This document shows, piece by piece, positions 1 through 7,933 of a stretch of 64,000 bases of DNA (positions are counted from its first letter, which is position 1; every line of letters starts with the position of its first letter). Source of the stretch: Nonomuraea fuscirosea (GTDB lineage: Bacteria > Actinomycetota > Actinomycetes > Streptosporangiales > Streptosporangiaceae); NCBI RefSeq assembly GCF_003001935.1, contig NZ_PVNG01000011.1:62001-126000 (forward strand), given 5' to 3'. The notes beneath the pieces are model-generated. The model worked only from the letters and a program-made list of their open reading frames with translations. It was not told the origin of the DNA and did not search any database. A program made the position numbers and the translations under genes.

Positions 1-357
1 GCTCGGCTGACGGCCCCCGTCGGTGTGGGTGGCCGCCTCGACGGCGACGAGGACGGTGTGGCGATAGTTGTCCGCCTCCGCCGAATCCCGCTCCTTGAGC
101 AGGCTCATGGCCGCGGTCAGGGCGGGCAGCACGTGGTCGGCGATGGCGGCCACGGACTTGCCGCTCAGGTCCATGCCCCCCGACTTGTCGGCGAGCACGT
201 GGCCGATCGGGCCGGTGGCGGAGTACAGGGCGATGGAGCCCTTGGTGGCGACCTGGTGCGGGCTGCCCGCGGTGTCGGCGGCGGCCAGCAGCGTGACGGC
301 GCCGTACGCGGCGGTGCGCAGGGTCAGCTTGTCGTGGTCGGTGAAGGTGATGGTCAT
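1..357 (-). CDS. Conserved hypothetical protein, 3' end cut by the window edge
   Basis: At least 119 residues are visible, starting MTITFTDHDKLTLRTAAYGA and running off the window without a stop. An AAGGAG ribosome binding site lies about 10 bases before the ATG. The protein is soluble and alanine-rich, with no transmembrane segment or signal peptide and no motif I can name. It lies 51 bp downstream of the serine beta-lactamase-like gene on the same strand, so the two are probably co-transcribed from the promoter near 1700 and controlled by the divergent MarR-type regulator. Function unknown. Confidence 0.7.
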   Translation of the reverse strand, partial: MTITFTDHDKLTLRTAAYGAVTLLAAADTAGSPHQVATKGSIALYSATGPIGHVLADKSGGMDLSGKSVAAIADHVLPALTAAMSLLKERDSAEADNYRHTVLVAVEAATHTDGGRQPS

Positions 358-408
358 CGCGGGTGTGCTCCTTCTACGGGGTGTACGTGGACGGGGGTGG
401 GACGGCGG

Positions 409-1638
409 TCAGTCGTCGATCGCCTGGTAGAGGGTGGTCCAGAAGTCGTGGATGAGCTGGGCCGGGTCCGGGACGGACATGCCGACCTGGGTGAGCAGGA
501 TGCCGGTGAGCTGCTTGGCCGGGTCGGCGTAGGCCGTGGTGCCGCTGCCGCCGTCCCAGCCGAACTGGCCGACGGAGGCGTAGTCGCCGCGGTGGGTGCG
601 CACCGCCATGCCGAAGCCCCAGCCGCCGTGCTGGCCCTGGCCGAAGGACACGTGCACGTTGTCGGTCGCCATGGCATGCCGGGCGGCCTGCTGGGCGGGG
701 GTGAGCCGGTTGGTGGTCATCAGCTCGACGGCCGGCCGGGACAGGATCCGCTCGCCCTCGTGCGTGCCGCCGTTCAGCAGCATGCGGAAGTAGGCGTGGT
801 AGTCGTCCACGGTGGAGACCAGCCCTCCGCCGCCGCCCTGGAACGCCGGCGGCTTGCTGTGGCGCCCGCCCTCGGCCTCGTCCCACACGTGGAACTCCCC
901 GGTCGAAGGGTCGGGGGCGTAGAGGACCGGCAGCCGGTCGATCTTGTCCGCGTCCAGGTGGAAGCCGGTGTCCTTCATCCCCAGCGGGTCGAAGACGCGC
1001 TCGCGCAGGAACGTCTCGAACGTCTGGCCGGTGACCCTGGCGACCAGGACGCCGAGCAGGTCGTTGCTGATCTGGTACTGCCACTGCTCGCCCGGCTGGC
1101 GCATCAGCGGCAGCGTGCCGAGGCGGCGCATCCACTCGTCCGGCTCGGGCATCGGCTCCGGCAGGTTGGGCGTGAGCCCCTGCTCGAAGATCGCGTTCAT
1201 GATCGGGGTGCCCAACGACGTCATGTCCATGCCGAGGCCGAACGTGGAGGTCAGCAGGTCGCGGACGATGATCGGCCGCCGGGCCGGCACGGTGTCGTCG
1301 AGCGGGCCGTCGATCCGCTTCAGCACCCGCCGGTCGGCGAGTTCGGGCAGCCACTGCTGCACGGGATCGTCGAGCCGCAGCCGGCACTCGTCGACCAGGA
1401 TCATCGCCGCGGCCATCGCGACCGGCTTGGACGTGGACGCCATCCGGAAGATCGTGTCCCGGCGCATCGGCGGGCCGCCGTCGTGGCGCATGGTCCCCAG
1501 CGCCTCGACGTGCGTCTCGCCGCCCCTGCTGACCAGGGCGACCAGGCCGGGGATCTTGCCGGACTCGACCCGCCGGGCCAGCACGTCGTGCAGCCTGCGC
1601 AGCCCGCTGACGGAGAATCCGCCGTTGCTCTGTTCCAT
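409..1638 (-). CDS. Serine hydrolase of the beta-lactamase class C / EstB-like family
   Basis: A 409-residue protein of the Beta-lactamase (PF00144) fold. It carries the SxxK motif S68-T-S-K71 and a Y188-Q-I-S-N-D stretch that aligns with the YxxxxD motif of EstB-type esterases better than with the YxN of true AmpC enzymes. A C-terminal WDGGSGT element stands where KTG/HxG is expected. No signal peptide is visible, so it is probably a cytoplasmic esterase or peptidase rather than a secreted beta-lactamase; the substrate is unknown. I chose the ATG at 1638 because GAGGAG lies 9 bases before it; an in-frame ATG at 1677 has no such site. It is transcribed away from the MarR-type regulator at 1882. 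Confidence 0.85.
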   Translation of the reverse strand: MEQSNGGFSVSGLRRLHDVLARRVESGKIPGLVALVSRGGETHVEALGTMRHDGGPPMRRDTIFRMASTSKPVAMAAAMILVDECRLRLDDPVQQWLPELADRRVLKRIDGPLDDTVPARRPIIVRDLLTSTFGLGMDMTSLGTPIMNAIFEQGLTPNLPEPMPEPDEWMRRLGTLPLMRQPGEQWQYQISNDLLGVLVARVTGQTFETFLRERVFDPLGMKDTGFHLDADKIDRLPVLYAPDPSTGEFHVWDEAEGGRHSKPPAFQGGGGGLVSTVDDYHAYFRMLLNGGTHEGERILSRPAVELMTTNRLTPAQQAARHAMATDNVHVSFGQGQHGGWGFGMAVRTHRGDYASVGQFGWDGGSGTTAYADPAKQLTGILLTQVGMSVPDPAQLIHDFWTTLYQAIDD

Positions 1639-1682
1639 CGCGAATCTCCTCAAGGATGTTTTGGAATCGCTGAACAACCATG

Positions 1683-1711
1683 AAGGTACATTGCGTTCAC
1701 GAAGTCGTCAA
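1683..1711 (-). promoter_or_regulatory. Probable sigma70-type promoter of the beta-lactamase-like gene
   Basis: On the minus strand a -35 box TTGACG (1711-1706) and a -10 box TACCTT (1688-1683) are 17 bases apart. The spacer contains the motif GTGAACGCAATG (1700-1689), which also occurs twice on the other strand near the divergent promoter. The position, 45 bases before the start codon, fits. Confidence 0.55.
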
Positions 1712-1834
1712 CAAGCAAAAGCGAGCGTATAACCTGTAGATACGCATCATAATTCTGATCTTTGCAATGATTGAGACGGTGAACGCAATGGCCGGATCCG
1801 AGCAGGTATTGCAATGAGGTGCGAGTGAACGCAT
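1689..1834. promoter_or_regulatory. Threefold GTGAACGCA operator-like motif between divergent genes
   Basis: GTGAACGCAATG occurs on the minus strand at 1700-1689 and on the plus strand at 1779-1790. A shortened copy, GTGAACGCAT, is at 1825-1834. Both plus-strand copies are preceded by TTGCAATGA (1762 and 1809), so the promoter-operator block is directly repeated 46-47 bp apart. Two copies sit exactly in the -35/-10 spacers of the two divergent promoters, the expected place for a repressor site. The likely ligand is the MarR-type regulator encoded at 1882; this is inference. Confidence 0.5.
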
Positions 1835-1837
1835 ACT
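1809..1837 (+). promoter_or_regulatory. Probable promoter of the HTH/MarR regulator gene
   Basis: TTGCAA (1809-1814), a 17-base spacer and CATACT (1832-1837) form a good sigma70-like promoter 45 bases before the ATG at 1882. The spacer contains the GTGAACGCA motif at 1825-1833, which suggests autorepression. Confidence 0.5.
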
Positions 1838-1881
1838 GTGCAGCGGAACGCGCACGTCGGACAGACAGGAGCCGAGCACCG

Positions 1882-2598
1882 ATGCCCGGAGGCAGACTCA
1901 CCGGCCAGGACCGCCGGCACATCGCGACATGGCTGGCGGAGGGCCTCGGCTACGCGGAGATCGGCCGCCGTCTCGGCCGGCCCGCCTCGACGATCATGCG
2001 CGAGGTCACCAGGAACGGCGGCCCAAGCGACTACGGCGCGGACCGCGCGCACGAGGCCACCCGGCACCGGGCCCGCCGCCGCAAGCAGCCGCAGCCGCAG
2101 TCGCCGCAGATCCCGGACGGCGGCCACGGCCGCGACCCCCAGGCGGTCCAGGACTTCACCGAGTCCTTCACCGATCTCCTCGTCGGGCAGGGCCTGCCCC
2201 GGATGGCGGCCAGGGTCCTGGCCTGCCTGTACGTCACCGACGCCGGCAGCCTCACCGCCGCCGACCTGGTGCAGCGGCTGCGCATCAGCCCGGCCTCGGT
2301 CTCCCACGCCGTCACCTTCCTCGAACAGCAGGGCATGCTCAGGCGCGAACGGACCCCCGGCGGGCGCCGCGAACGCTACGTCACCGACGACGACATCTGG
2401 CTGCGTTCCATCCAGGCGTCCGTACAGATGAACGAGGCGCTGACGGCCGCGTCGCAGCGGGGCGGCGAGATCCTCGGGCCCGGCACCCCGGCGGGCGCCC
2501 GCTTCGAGACCGCCGCCGAGCTGCTGCTCCTCGTGAGCGGGGCACTCAGGCAGGCCATGGAGCAGTGGCGGCAGAACATGGCCGCGCGGGGGCGCTGA
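1882..2598 (+). CDS. MarR/GbsR-type regulator with an N-terminal IS30-like HTH
   Basis: A 238-residue DNA-binding protein with two helix-turn-helix parts. Residues about 5-48 resemble the HTH_38 domain of IS30 transposases (GYAEIGRRLGRPASTIMREV). After a basic linker, residues about 110-175 form a winged helix of the MarR/GbsR type (LRISPASVSHAVTFLEQQGM), followed by a helical dimerisation tail. The ATG at 1882 is chosen because AGGAG lies 10 bases upstream; the frame is open further up but without a comparable site. It is divergent from the beta-lactamase-like gene, and the intergenic repeats make autoregulation and repression of that gene likely. The effector is unknown. Confidence 0.82.
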   Translation: MPGGRLTGQDRRHIATWLAEGLGYAEIGRRLGRPASTIMREVTRNGGPSDYGADRAHEATRHRARRRKQPQPQSPQIPDGGHGRDPQAVQDFTESFTDLLVGQGLPRMAARVLACLYVTDAGSLTAADLVQRLRISPASVSHAVTFLEQQGMLRRERTPGGRRERYVTDDDIWLRSIQASVQMNEALTAASQRGGEILGPGTPAGARFETAAELLLLVSGALRQAMEQWRQNMAARGR

Positions 2599-2680
2599 GG
2601 GGGTGGGCGGACGACGCCGGGAGCGTGGCGGACGGTGCTGAGGGGGTGGGCGCATGACGCCGGGAGCGTGGCGGACGGCG
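2594..2680. repeat. 43-bp tandem repeat starting at a stop codon
   Basis: Two near-identical copies (2594-2636 and 2637-2679), each beginning GCTGAGGGGGTGGGCG, then the start of a third (GCTGAG at 2680). The first copy contains the TGA of the regulator gene, so the unit looks like a duplication seeded at the gene end. Confidence 0.85.
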
Positions 2681-2706
2681 CTGAGCCCGTGGCATACTCC
2701 GTCACC

Positions 2707-3693
2707 ATGAGGGACCTTGATCGCGTTCGCCTGCGGCTCGATCGGGTCCGCGCGGCGGCCGGCGAGATCGATCCGGTGTTCCTCGACACGCCGTCGCTGC
2801 CGTGCGCGCCGCTCGGCCAGGCGCTCGGATGCGCGGTGACGCTGAAGGTCGAGACGCTCAATCCGGTACGGAGCTTCAAGGGCCGCGGTACGGAGACCGT
2901 GGCGGCCCAGGCCCGCAGGCAGGGCGCGACGCGCATGGTGTGCGCGAGCGCGGGCAACCTCGGACAGGCGCTGGCCCACAGCGGCGCACGCAGGGGGCTC
3001 GACGTCACCGTGGTGGCCGCGACCACGGCCAACCCGCTCAAGCTGCGCCGGATCGCCGACCTCGGCGCGGAGGTGCGGCTCGAAGGCGCCGACATCGAGG
3101 ACGCCCGGCTGCTGGCCCGCGAGCTGGCCCAGGCCGGCGGCGCGTACCTGGTCGAGGACAGCCTGGACCTGGCGACCTGCGAAGGCGCCGCCACCATCGG
3201 ACTCGAACTCGTCCGCGACGATCCCGAGCTCGACGTCGTCCTCGTCGCCCTCGGCGGCGGGGCGCTGGCCGGCGGCGTGGGCTACGTCGTCCGCTCCCTC
3301 GCCCCGCACGCCGAGGTGATCGGCGTCCAGCCCGCCGGCGCGCCCGCCATGGCGCTGTCGTGGCGGCGGGGCACGGTCGTCGAGACCGACCACATCGACA
3401 CGATCGCCGACGGCGTCGCCGGGCGCTGCCCGATCCCCGAGGTGCTCGACGACCTGCTCGTGGTGCTGGACGACGTCGTGCTCGTGGAGGAGGAGTCGAT
3501 CAAGGCCGGGATGCGCGCCCTCTACGAGCACGCCGGGCTCGTCGTCGAGCCGTCCGCGGCGCTCGGGATCGCCGCCGTGCTGGAGCGGCCGGAGCGCTTC
3601 GCCGGGCGGCGCGTCACCACGATCCTGTGCGGCAGCAACGTGGTGCCGGCCGACTTCGCGCGGTGGGTCCTGGAACCGGCCGCACGCGCCTGA
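2707..3693 (+). CDS. PLP-dependent threonine/serine dehydratase-like enzyme
   Basis: A 328-residue fold-type II pyridoxal-phosphate enzyme. The cofactor lysine is K58 in SFKGRGTE, and a phosphate-binding glycine loop ALGGGALAGG lies near residue 180. The length matches catabolic or single-domain threonine ammonia-lyases, which deaminate threonine or serine to the 2-oxoacid and ammonia. There is no C-terminal ACT regulatory domain, so feedback inhibition by isoleucine is not expected. The start at 2707 is the first ATG after the 43-bp tandem repeat; upstream in-frame codons would run through that repeat. Exact substrate not determinable: serine racemase or a diaminopropionate lyase-like role remains possible. 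Confidence 0.8.
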   Translation: MRDLDRVRLRLDRVRAAAGEIDPVFLDTPSLPCAPLGQALGCAVTLKVETLNPVRSFKGRGTETVAAQARRQGATRMVCASAGNLGQALAHSGARRGLDVTVVAATTANPLKLRRIADLGAEVRLEGADIEDARLLARELAQAGGAYLVEDSLDLATCEGAATIGLELVRDDPELDVVLVALGGGALAGGVGYVVRSLAPHAEVIGVQPAGAPAMALSWRRGTVVETDHIDTIADGVAGRCPIPEVLDDLLVVLDDVVLVEEESIKAGMRALYEHAGLVVEPSAALGIAAVLERPERFAGRRVTTILCGSNVVPADFARWVLEPAARA

Positions 3694-3773
3694 CACGAGG
3701 GCGGCGCTGAGGGTTCGGAAACGGGAAAGGAGGAGAGACCACTCCCTTCCACTCTCAACGTATAGCGCACAGG

Positions 3774-3793
3774 GGGGCTTGCCACAAGGCCCC
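3774..3793 (+). promoter_or_regulatory. Rifamycin-associated element (RAE) in front of helR
   Basis: The 20-base sequence GGGGCTTGCCACAAGGCCCC closely matches the imperfect inverted repeat I know as the actinomycete RAE, the cis element for rifamycin-inducible resistance genes (rph, arr, helR, mono-oxygenases). It lies 53 bases before the helR start. Its inner TTGCCA (3780-3785) could serve as a -35 box with CAGAAT (3804-3809) 18 bases downstream; that part is inference. Confidence 0.75.
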
Positions 3794-3846
3794 GGTCATG
3801 GCGCAGAATCGGCGGCCGAGGCCGACAGCTGCGCAAACGGGAGTCA

Positions 3847-6000
3847 ATGACTGTGAACCACCTGACCATCAGCGCGTTCGACCTTCCCGCCCGGCTCGCC
3901 CCCAAGGCGGACCCGGCGCTGATCGCCCGGGACGAGGAGCGGTTCGCGGCCATCGCCGAGAGCCTGGAAGCGTCGATCGCCGAGTTGTCCGCCCGCCTCG
4001 ACGCCGAGCGGAAGGCGCCCGGCGGGCTCGGCAGGCAGGCGATGGACCGGGACCTGGAGGTGCACCGGCTGACCGCCCGCCTGCGCGCTCTGCGCCGCTT
4101 CGGCCTGGACCTGTGTCTCGGGCACATGGTCGGCGCGGACGACTCCGAGCCCGTCTACATCGGCCGGCTCGGCCTGACCGACAGCGCGGGGCGGCGGCTG
4201 CTGCTCGACTGGCGCTCACCCGCCGCCGAGCCGTTCTTCGGCGCCACCCACGCCAACCCGATGGGCCTGGCCAGCCGCCGCAGGTACCGCTGGACCCGCG
4301 GCCGGATCAGCGACTACTGGGACGAGGTGTTCACCCCCGACGGGATCGAGGGACACGCCGCGCTCGACGACCAGTCCGCCTTCATCGCCAGCCTGAGCGG
4401 CAGCCGTTCGGCCCGGATGCGGGACGTGCTCGGCACCATCCAGGCCGACCAGGACGCCGTCATCCGCGCCGGATCGCGCGGCGCCCTCGTCGTGGACGGC
4501 GGCCCCGGCACGGGGAAGACCGTCGTCGCCCTGCACCGTTCCGCCTACCTCCTCTACTCCGATCCCCGTCTCGGCCACCGCAGGGGCGGTGTGCTGTTCG
4601 TCGGCCCGCACCAGCCGTACCTGGCGTACGTGGCCGACGTCCTGCCCAGCCTCGGGGAGGAGGGCGTACAACTTTGCACCTTGCGCGACCTCGTCGCCGA
4701 GGGCGCCACGGCGGCGATCGAGAGCGACCCGGAGGTGGCCCGCCTGAAGTCGTCCGCCGAGATGGTGAAGGCGATCGAACCGGCCGTCAGGTTCTACGAG
4801 AACCCCCCGGCCGAGGGGATGACGGTCACCACTCCCTGGTCCGACCTCTGGCTGAGCCCCGAGGACTGGGCCGAGGCGTTCGAGGCGGCGGAGCCGGGCA
4901 CGCCGCACAACGAGGCGCGCGAGCAGATCTGGGAAGAACTGCTCACGATCCTGATCGACAAGCGCGAGGAGGACGTTCCGGACGGCCTGCTGCGCACGTC
5001 GCTGCTGCGCAACAGGGAACTGCGCACGGCCTTCAACCGCGCCTGGCCGCTGATCGAAGCCGCGGACCTCGTCGGGGACCTGTGGTCGGTGCCCGCCTAC
5101 CTGCGGATGTGCGCCCCCTGGCTCAGCCCCGACGAGGTCAGGCGGCTGCGACGTCCGGACGCCCAGGCCTGGACGGTGTCCGACCTGCCGCTCCTGGACG
5201 CGGCCAGGCAACGGCTCGGCGACCCGGAGGCGTCCCGGCGCCGGCGCCGGCACCAGGCCTCCCTCGCCGCCGAACGCGAGCGCATGGACAAGGTCGTCGA
5301 CGCCCTGATCGAGGCCGACCCCGACGGCGAGGGCCTGGTGACCATGCTGCACGGGGAGGACCTGCGCAACAGCCTGATCGAGGAGGGCACGCCGCCCGGC
5401 ACCGAGCCCGACCTGCTCGCCGGGCCGTTCGCGCACGTCGTCGTGGACGAGGCCCAGGAGCTGACCGACGCGGAGTGGCAGATGCTGCTGCTGCGCTGCC
5501 CGTCCAGGAGCTTCACCATCGTCGGGGACCGGGCCCAGGCCAGGCACGGCTTCACGGAGTCGTGGCGGGAACGGCTGGAGCGGATCGGGCTCGACCGGAT
5601 CGAGCTGGCCTCACTCAGCATCAACTACCGCACGCCCGAGGAGATCATGGCCGAGGCCGAGCCGGTCATCAGGGCCGTGCTGCCCGACGCCAACGTGCCT
5701 GCCTCCATCCGCGCCGCCGGCGTCCCCGTCGGGTACGGATCCGTCGCGGAGCTGGGCCCGATCCTCGACGCCTGGCTCGCCGAGCACGCCGACGGGACCG
5801 CCTGCGTCATCGGCGATCCCACGTTCCAGGAGACGCCCCGCGTCCGGTCACTGACCCCCGAGCTGTCGAAGGGCCTGGAGTTCGACCTGGTCGTCCTCGT
5901 CGATCCGGAGCGGTTCGGGGAGGGCGTCCAGGGAGCGGTGGACCGGTACGTCGCGATGACCAGGGCGACCCGTCGACTCGTCGTCCTCACCGGCTCCTGA
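3847..6000 (+). CDS. helR: RNA polymerase-recycling motor ATPase HelR (HelD family)
   Basis: A 717-residue superfamily I ATPase. An N-terminal helical arm (about 20-90) and an ExSP-type strand region (LLLDWRSPAAEPFF, 118-131) typical of HelD precede Walker A GGPGTGKT at 218-225. Motif II VVDEAQEL lies near 535, motif III IVGDRAQARHGF near 560, NYRTPEE near 593, GLEFD near 675 and the arginine-finger region TRATRR near 705. HelD-family proteins pry stalled RNA polymerase off nucleic acid; actinobacterial HelR also displaces rifamycin from RNA polymerase and confers resistance. The upstream RAE supports the HelR rather than the housekeeping HelD assignment. Start chosen at the ATG preceded by GGGAG. 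Confidence 0.88.
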   Translation: MTVNHLTISAFDLPARLAPKADPALIARDEERFAAIAESLEASIAELSARLDAERKAPGGLGRQAMDRDLEVHRLTARLRALRRFGLDLCLGHMVGADDSEPVYIGRLGLTDSAGRRLLLDWRSPAAEPFFGATHANPMGLASRRRYRWTRGRISDYWDEVFTPDGIEGHAALDDQSAFIASLSGSRSARMRDVLGTIQADQDAVIRAGSRGALVVDGGPGTGKTVVALHRSAYLLYSDPRLGHRRGGVLFVGPHQPYLAYVADVLPSLGEEGVQLCTLRDLVAEGATAAIESDPEVARLKSSAEMVKAIEPAVRFYENPPAEGMTVTTPWSDLWLSPEDWAEAFEAAEPGTPHNEAREQIWEELLTILIDKREEDVPDGLLRTSLLRNRELRTAFNRAWPLIEAADLVGDLWSVPAYLRMCAPWLSPDEVRRLRRPDAQAWTVSDLPLLDAARQRLGDPEASRRRRRHQASLAAERERMDKVVDALIEADPDGEGLVTMLHGEDLRNSLIEEGTPPGTEPDLLAGPFAHVVVDEAQELTDAEWQMLLLRCPSRSFTIVGDRAQARHGFTESWRERLERIGLDRIELASLSINYRTPEEIMAEAEPVIRAVLPDANVPASIRAAGVPVGYGSVAELGPILDAWLAEHADGTACVIGDPTFQETPRVRSLTPELSKGLEFDLVVLVDPERFGEGVQGAVDRYVAMTRATRRLVVLTGS

Positions 6001-6170
6001 CGCCTGCTCAGCGGTGGTGCGAGCCGTCCGCGCGACCGCACCTTCAAGGCCCTGGCGACCGGCCGATCGGTGGAGGCGGGTCAGCCGTCCGGTGGAGCGG
6101 CGGTTCAGCCGCCGTACCGGGCGCTCGGCCGATGTGCGGGCGGCCGCGGCGCTGGGACGGTGAGGGCACC

Positions 6171-6189
6171 CCGGTCCTCTGGGGACCGG
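6171..6189 (+). other. Hairpin just upstream of the FAD oxidoreductase start
   Basis: CCGGTCC and GGACCGG form a 7-bp stem with a 5-base loop, ending only 17 bases before the ATG at 6206. It could act as a weak terminator for helR or as a leader hairpin affecting translation. The rest of the 205-bp gap holds nothing else I can support. Confidence 0.3.
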
Positions 6190-6205
6190 CGCCGAAAGGA
6201 TGGGC

Positions 6206-7870
6206 ATGAGTCAGTCGGAGCGAGACCAGGTGAGCCGCCGCAGGCTGCTGGCCGGCGCGGGAGTCGTGGCGGGCGGCGCGCTGGGCGCGGAGGTGACGGG
6301 TATGGCGATGGCGGACGCGGTCGCGAACGCCACCGGCTCGGCCGGTGGAGCCCTCGGGCCGGGCGGCGCGGCGGAGTTCGGGCCGGTGCGGATCCGTCCC
6401 GGCGACCCCCGCTACGACGGGCTGCTGCGCGGCAACAACTTCCGCTTCGCGGGCCGGCCGGACGAGATCCGCGTGGTCGGCTCGACCGACCAGGTGGTGC
6501 GCGCGGTGACGGAGGCGGTCCGCGCCGGACGGCGGATCGCGGTGCGCAGCGGCGGCCACTGCTTCGAGAACTTCACCGCCGACCCGGCGGTGCGCACGCT
6601 GATCGACCTCTCCCCGATGGACGCGGTCGGCTACGACCCGAAGATGAAGGCGTTCGCGGTGGAGCCGGGAGCCACGCTCGGGCAGGTCTACCGGACCCTG
6701 TTCAAGGGCTGGGGCGTGACGATCCCCGGCGGCGGTTGCCCGGCTGTGGGCGCGGGCGGGCACTTCGCCGGCGGCGGGTACGGCGCGCTGTCGCGCCGGT
6801 ACGGCTCGGTGGTGGACCACCTGTACGGCGTGGAGGCCGTCGTGGTCGGCGCGGACGGCGCCGCCCGCGCGGTGGTCGCCACCCGCGAACCCGGTGACCC
6901 GAACCGCGACCTGTGGTGGGCGCACACCGGCGGTGGCGGCGGCAACTTCGGCGTGGTCACCAAGTACTGGCTGCGCTCGCCCGGCGCCACCGGCTCGGAC
7001 CCGGCCGGGCTGCTCCCCGCCTCCCCCGCGGAGATGCTCGAACGCGTGGTCGCCTGGGCGTGGGAGGGCATGACCGAGGCGGCGTTCACCCGGCTGGTGC
7101 GCAACTTCGGCACCTGGCACGAGCACAACAGCGCGCCGGGCTCGCGCTCCGCCGGCGTCTACGCGATCCTGCTGCTGTCGCACCGCTCCGCCGGATACCT
7201 CTCGCTGGCCGTGCAGATCGACGCGGACCTGCCCGGCGCGGACGGCCTGGTGAACGAGTTCGTCGCCGCGGTGACCGCGGGCACGGGCCTCGCTCCCATC
7301 GTCGACACCCGGGGGACGACGCCGTGGCTGCACCGGATGACCTGGCCGGGCACCGGCGAGGCCGGCGACGCGACCGCCCGCCGGTACAAGAACAAGGCCG
7401 CCTACCTGCGCAGGTCGTTCACCGACCGGCAGCTCGCCGCCGTCCACCGCAACCTGACCGCCGCCACCGGGAACGACCGTTCCGGCCTGCTGCTCATCGG
7501 GTACGGCGGCCAGGTGCGCGCGGTCGCGCCCGAGGCCACCGCGGTCGCCCAGCGCGACGTGGTGATGAAGGCGGTCTACTACACGACGTGGGCCGACGCG
7601 GCCGACGACGCGAGCAGCCTGGCCTGGGTGCGCGGCTTCTACCGCGACGTGTACGCCCGCACCGGAGGCGTGCCGGTGCCCGGCGAGGTCGACGACGGCT
7701 CGTACATCAACTATCCCGACGTGGACCTGATCGACCCGGAGTGGAACACCTCCGGCGTTCCCGGGCGCACCCTCTACTACAAGGACAACTACCCGCGCCT
7801 TCAGCGGATCAAGGCACGCTGGGATCCGCGCGGCGTCTTCCGGCACGCGCTCAGCGTCGAACTGCCCTGA
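6206..7870 (+). CDS. Tat-exported FAD-linked oxidoreductase, berberine-bridge type
   Basis: A 554-residue secreted flavoenzyme. The N-terminus has a twin-arginine signal (RRRLLAGAGVVAGGALG at 11-27). The FAD_binding_4 domain contains H118 in RSGGHCFENF and C178 in GGGCPAVGAGG, the two residues that bind FAD covalently in bicovalent berberine-bridge enzymes. The C-terminal BBE motif is visible as YINYPDVD and WDPRGVFRHA. Family members oxidise carbohydrates, alkaloids or antibiotic intermediates; the substrate here is unknown. Start set at 6206 because AAAGG lies 6 bases upstream; the ATG at 6200 is too close to that site. It lies just before a two-component pair, which could regulate it. Confidence 0.87.
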   Translation: MSQSERDQVSRRRLLAGAGVVAGGALGAEVTGMAMADAVANATGSAGGALGPGGAAEFGPVRIRPGDPRYDGLLRGNNFRFAGRPDEIRVVGSTDQVVRAVTEAVRAGRRIAVRSGGHCFENFTADPAVRTLIDLSPMDAVGYDPKMKAFAVEPGATLGQVYRTLFKGWGVTIPGGGCPAVGAGGHFAGGGYGALSRRYGSVVDHLYGVEAVVVGADGAARAVVATREPGDPNRDLWWAHTGGGGGNFGVVTKYWLRSPGATGSDPAGLLPASPAEMLERVVAWAWEGMTEAAFTRLVRNFGTWHEHNSAPGSRSAGVYAILLLSHRSAGYLSLAVQIDADLPGADGLVNEFVAAVTAGTGLAPIVDTRGTTPWLHRMTWPGTGEAGDATARRYKNKAAYLRRSFTDRQLAAVHRNLTAATGNDRSGLLLIGYGGQVRAVAPEATAVAQRDVVMKAVYYTTWADAADDASSLAWVRGFYRDVYARTGGVPVPGEVDDGSYINYPDVDLIDPEWNTSGVPGRTLYYKDNYPRLQRIKARWDPRGVFRHALSVELP

Positions 7871-7933
7871 GACGGGCCCGCCGGGCGCGGCTAGGTTGTG
7901 GGCAGGGACACGAGTGCGGGAGGAGCGCGGCGC

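Noticed and set aside
25..1683. Long open frame on the plus strand opposite the beta-lactamase-like gene
   Set aside because: It is the shadow of the minus-strand gene: low-complexity Gly/Arg/Val composition and no family pattern.
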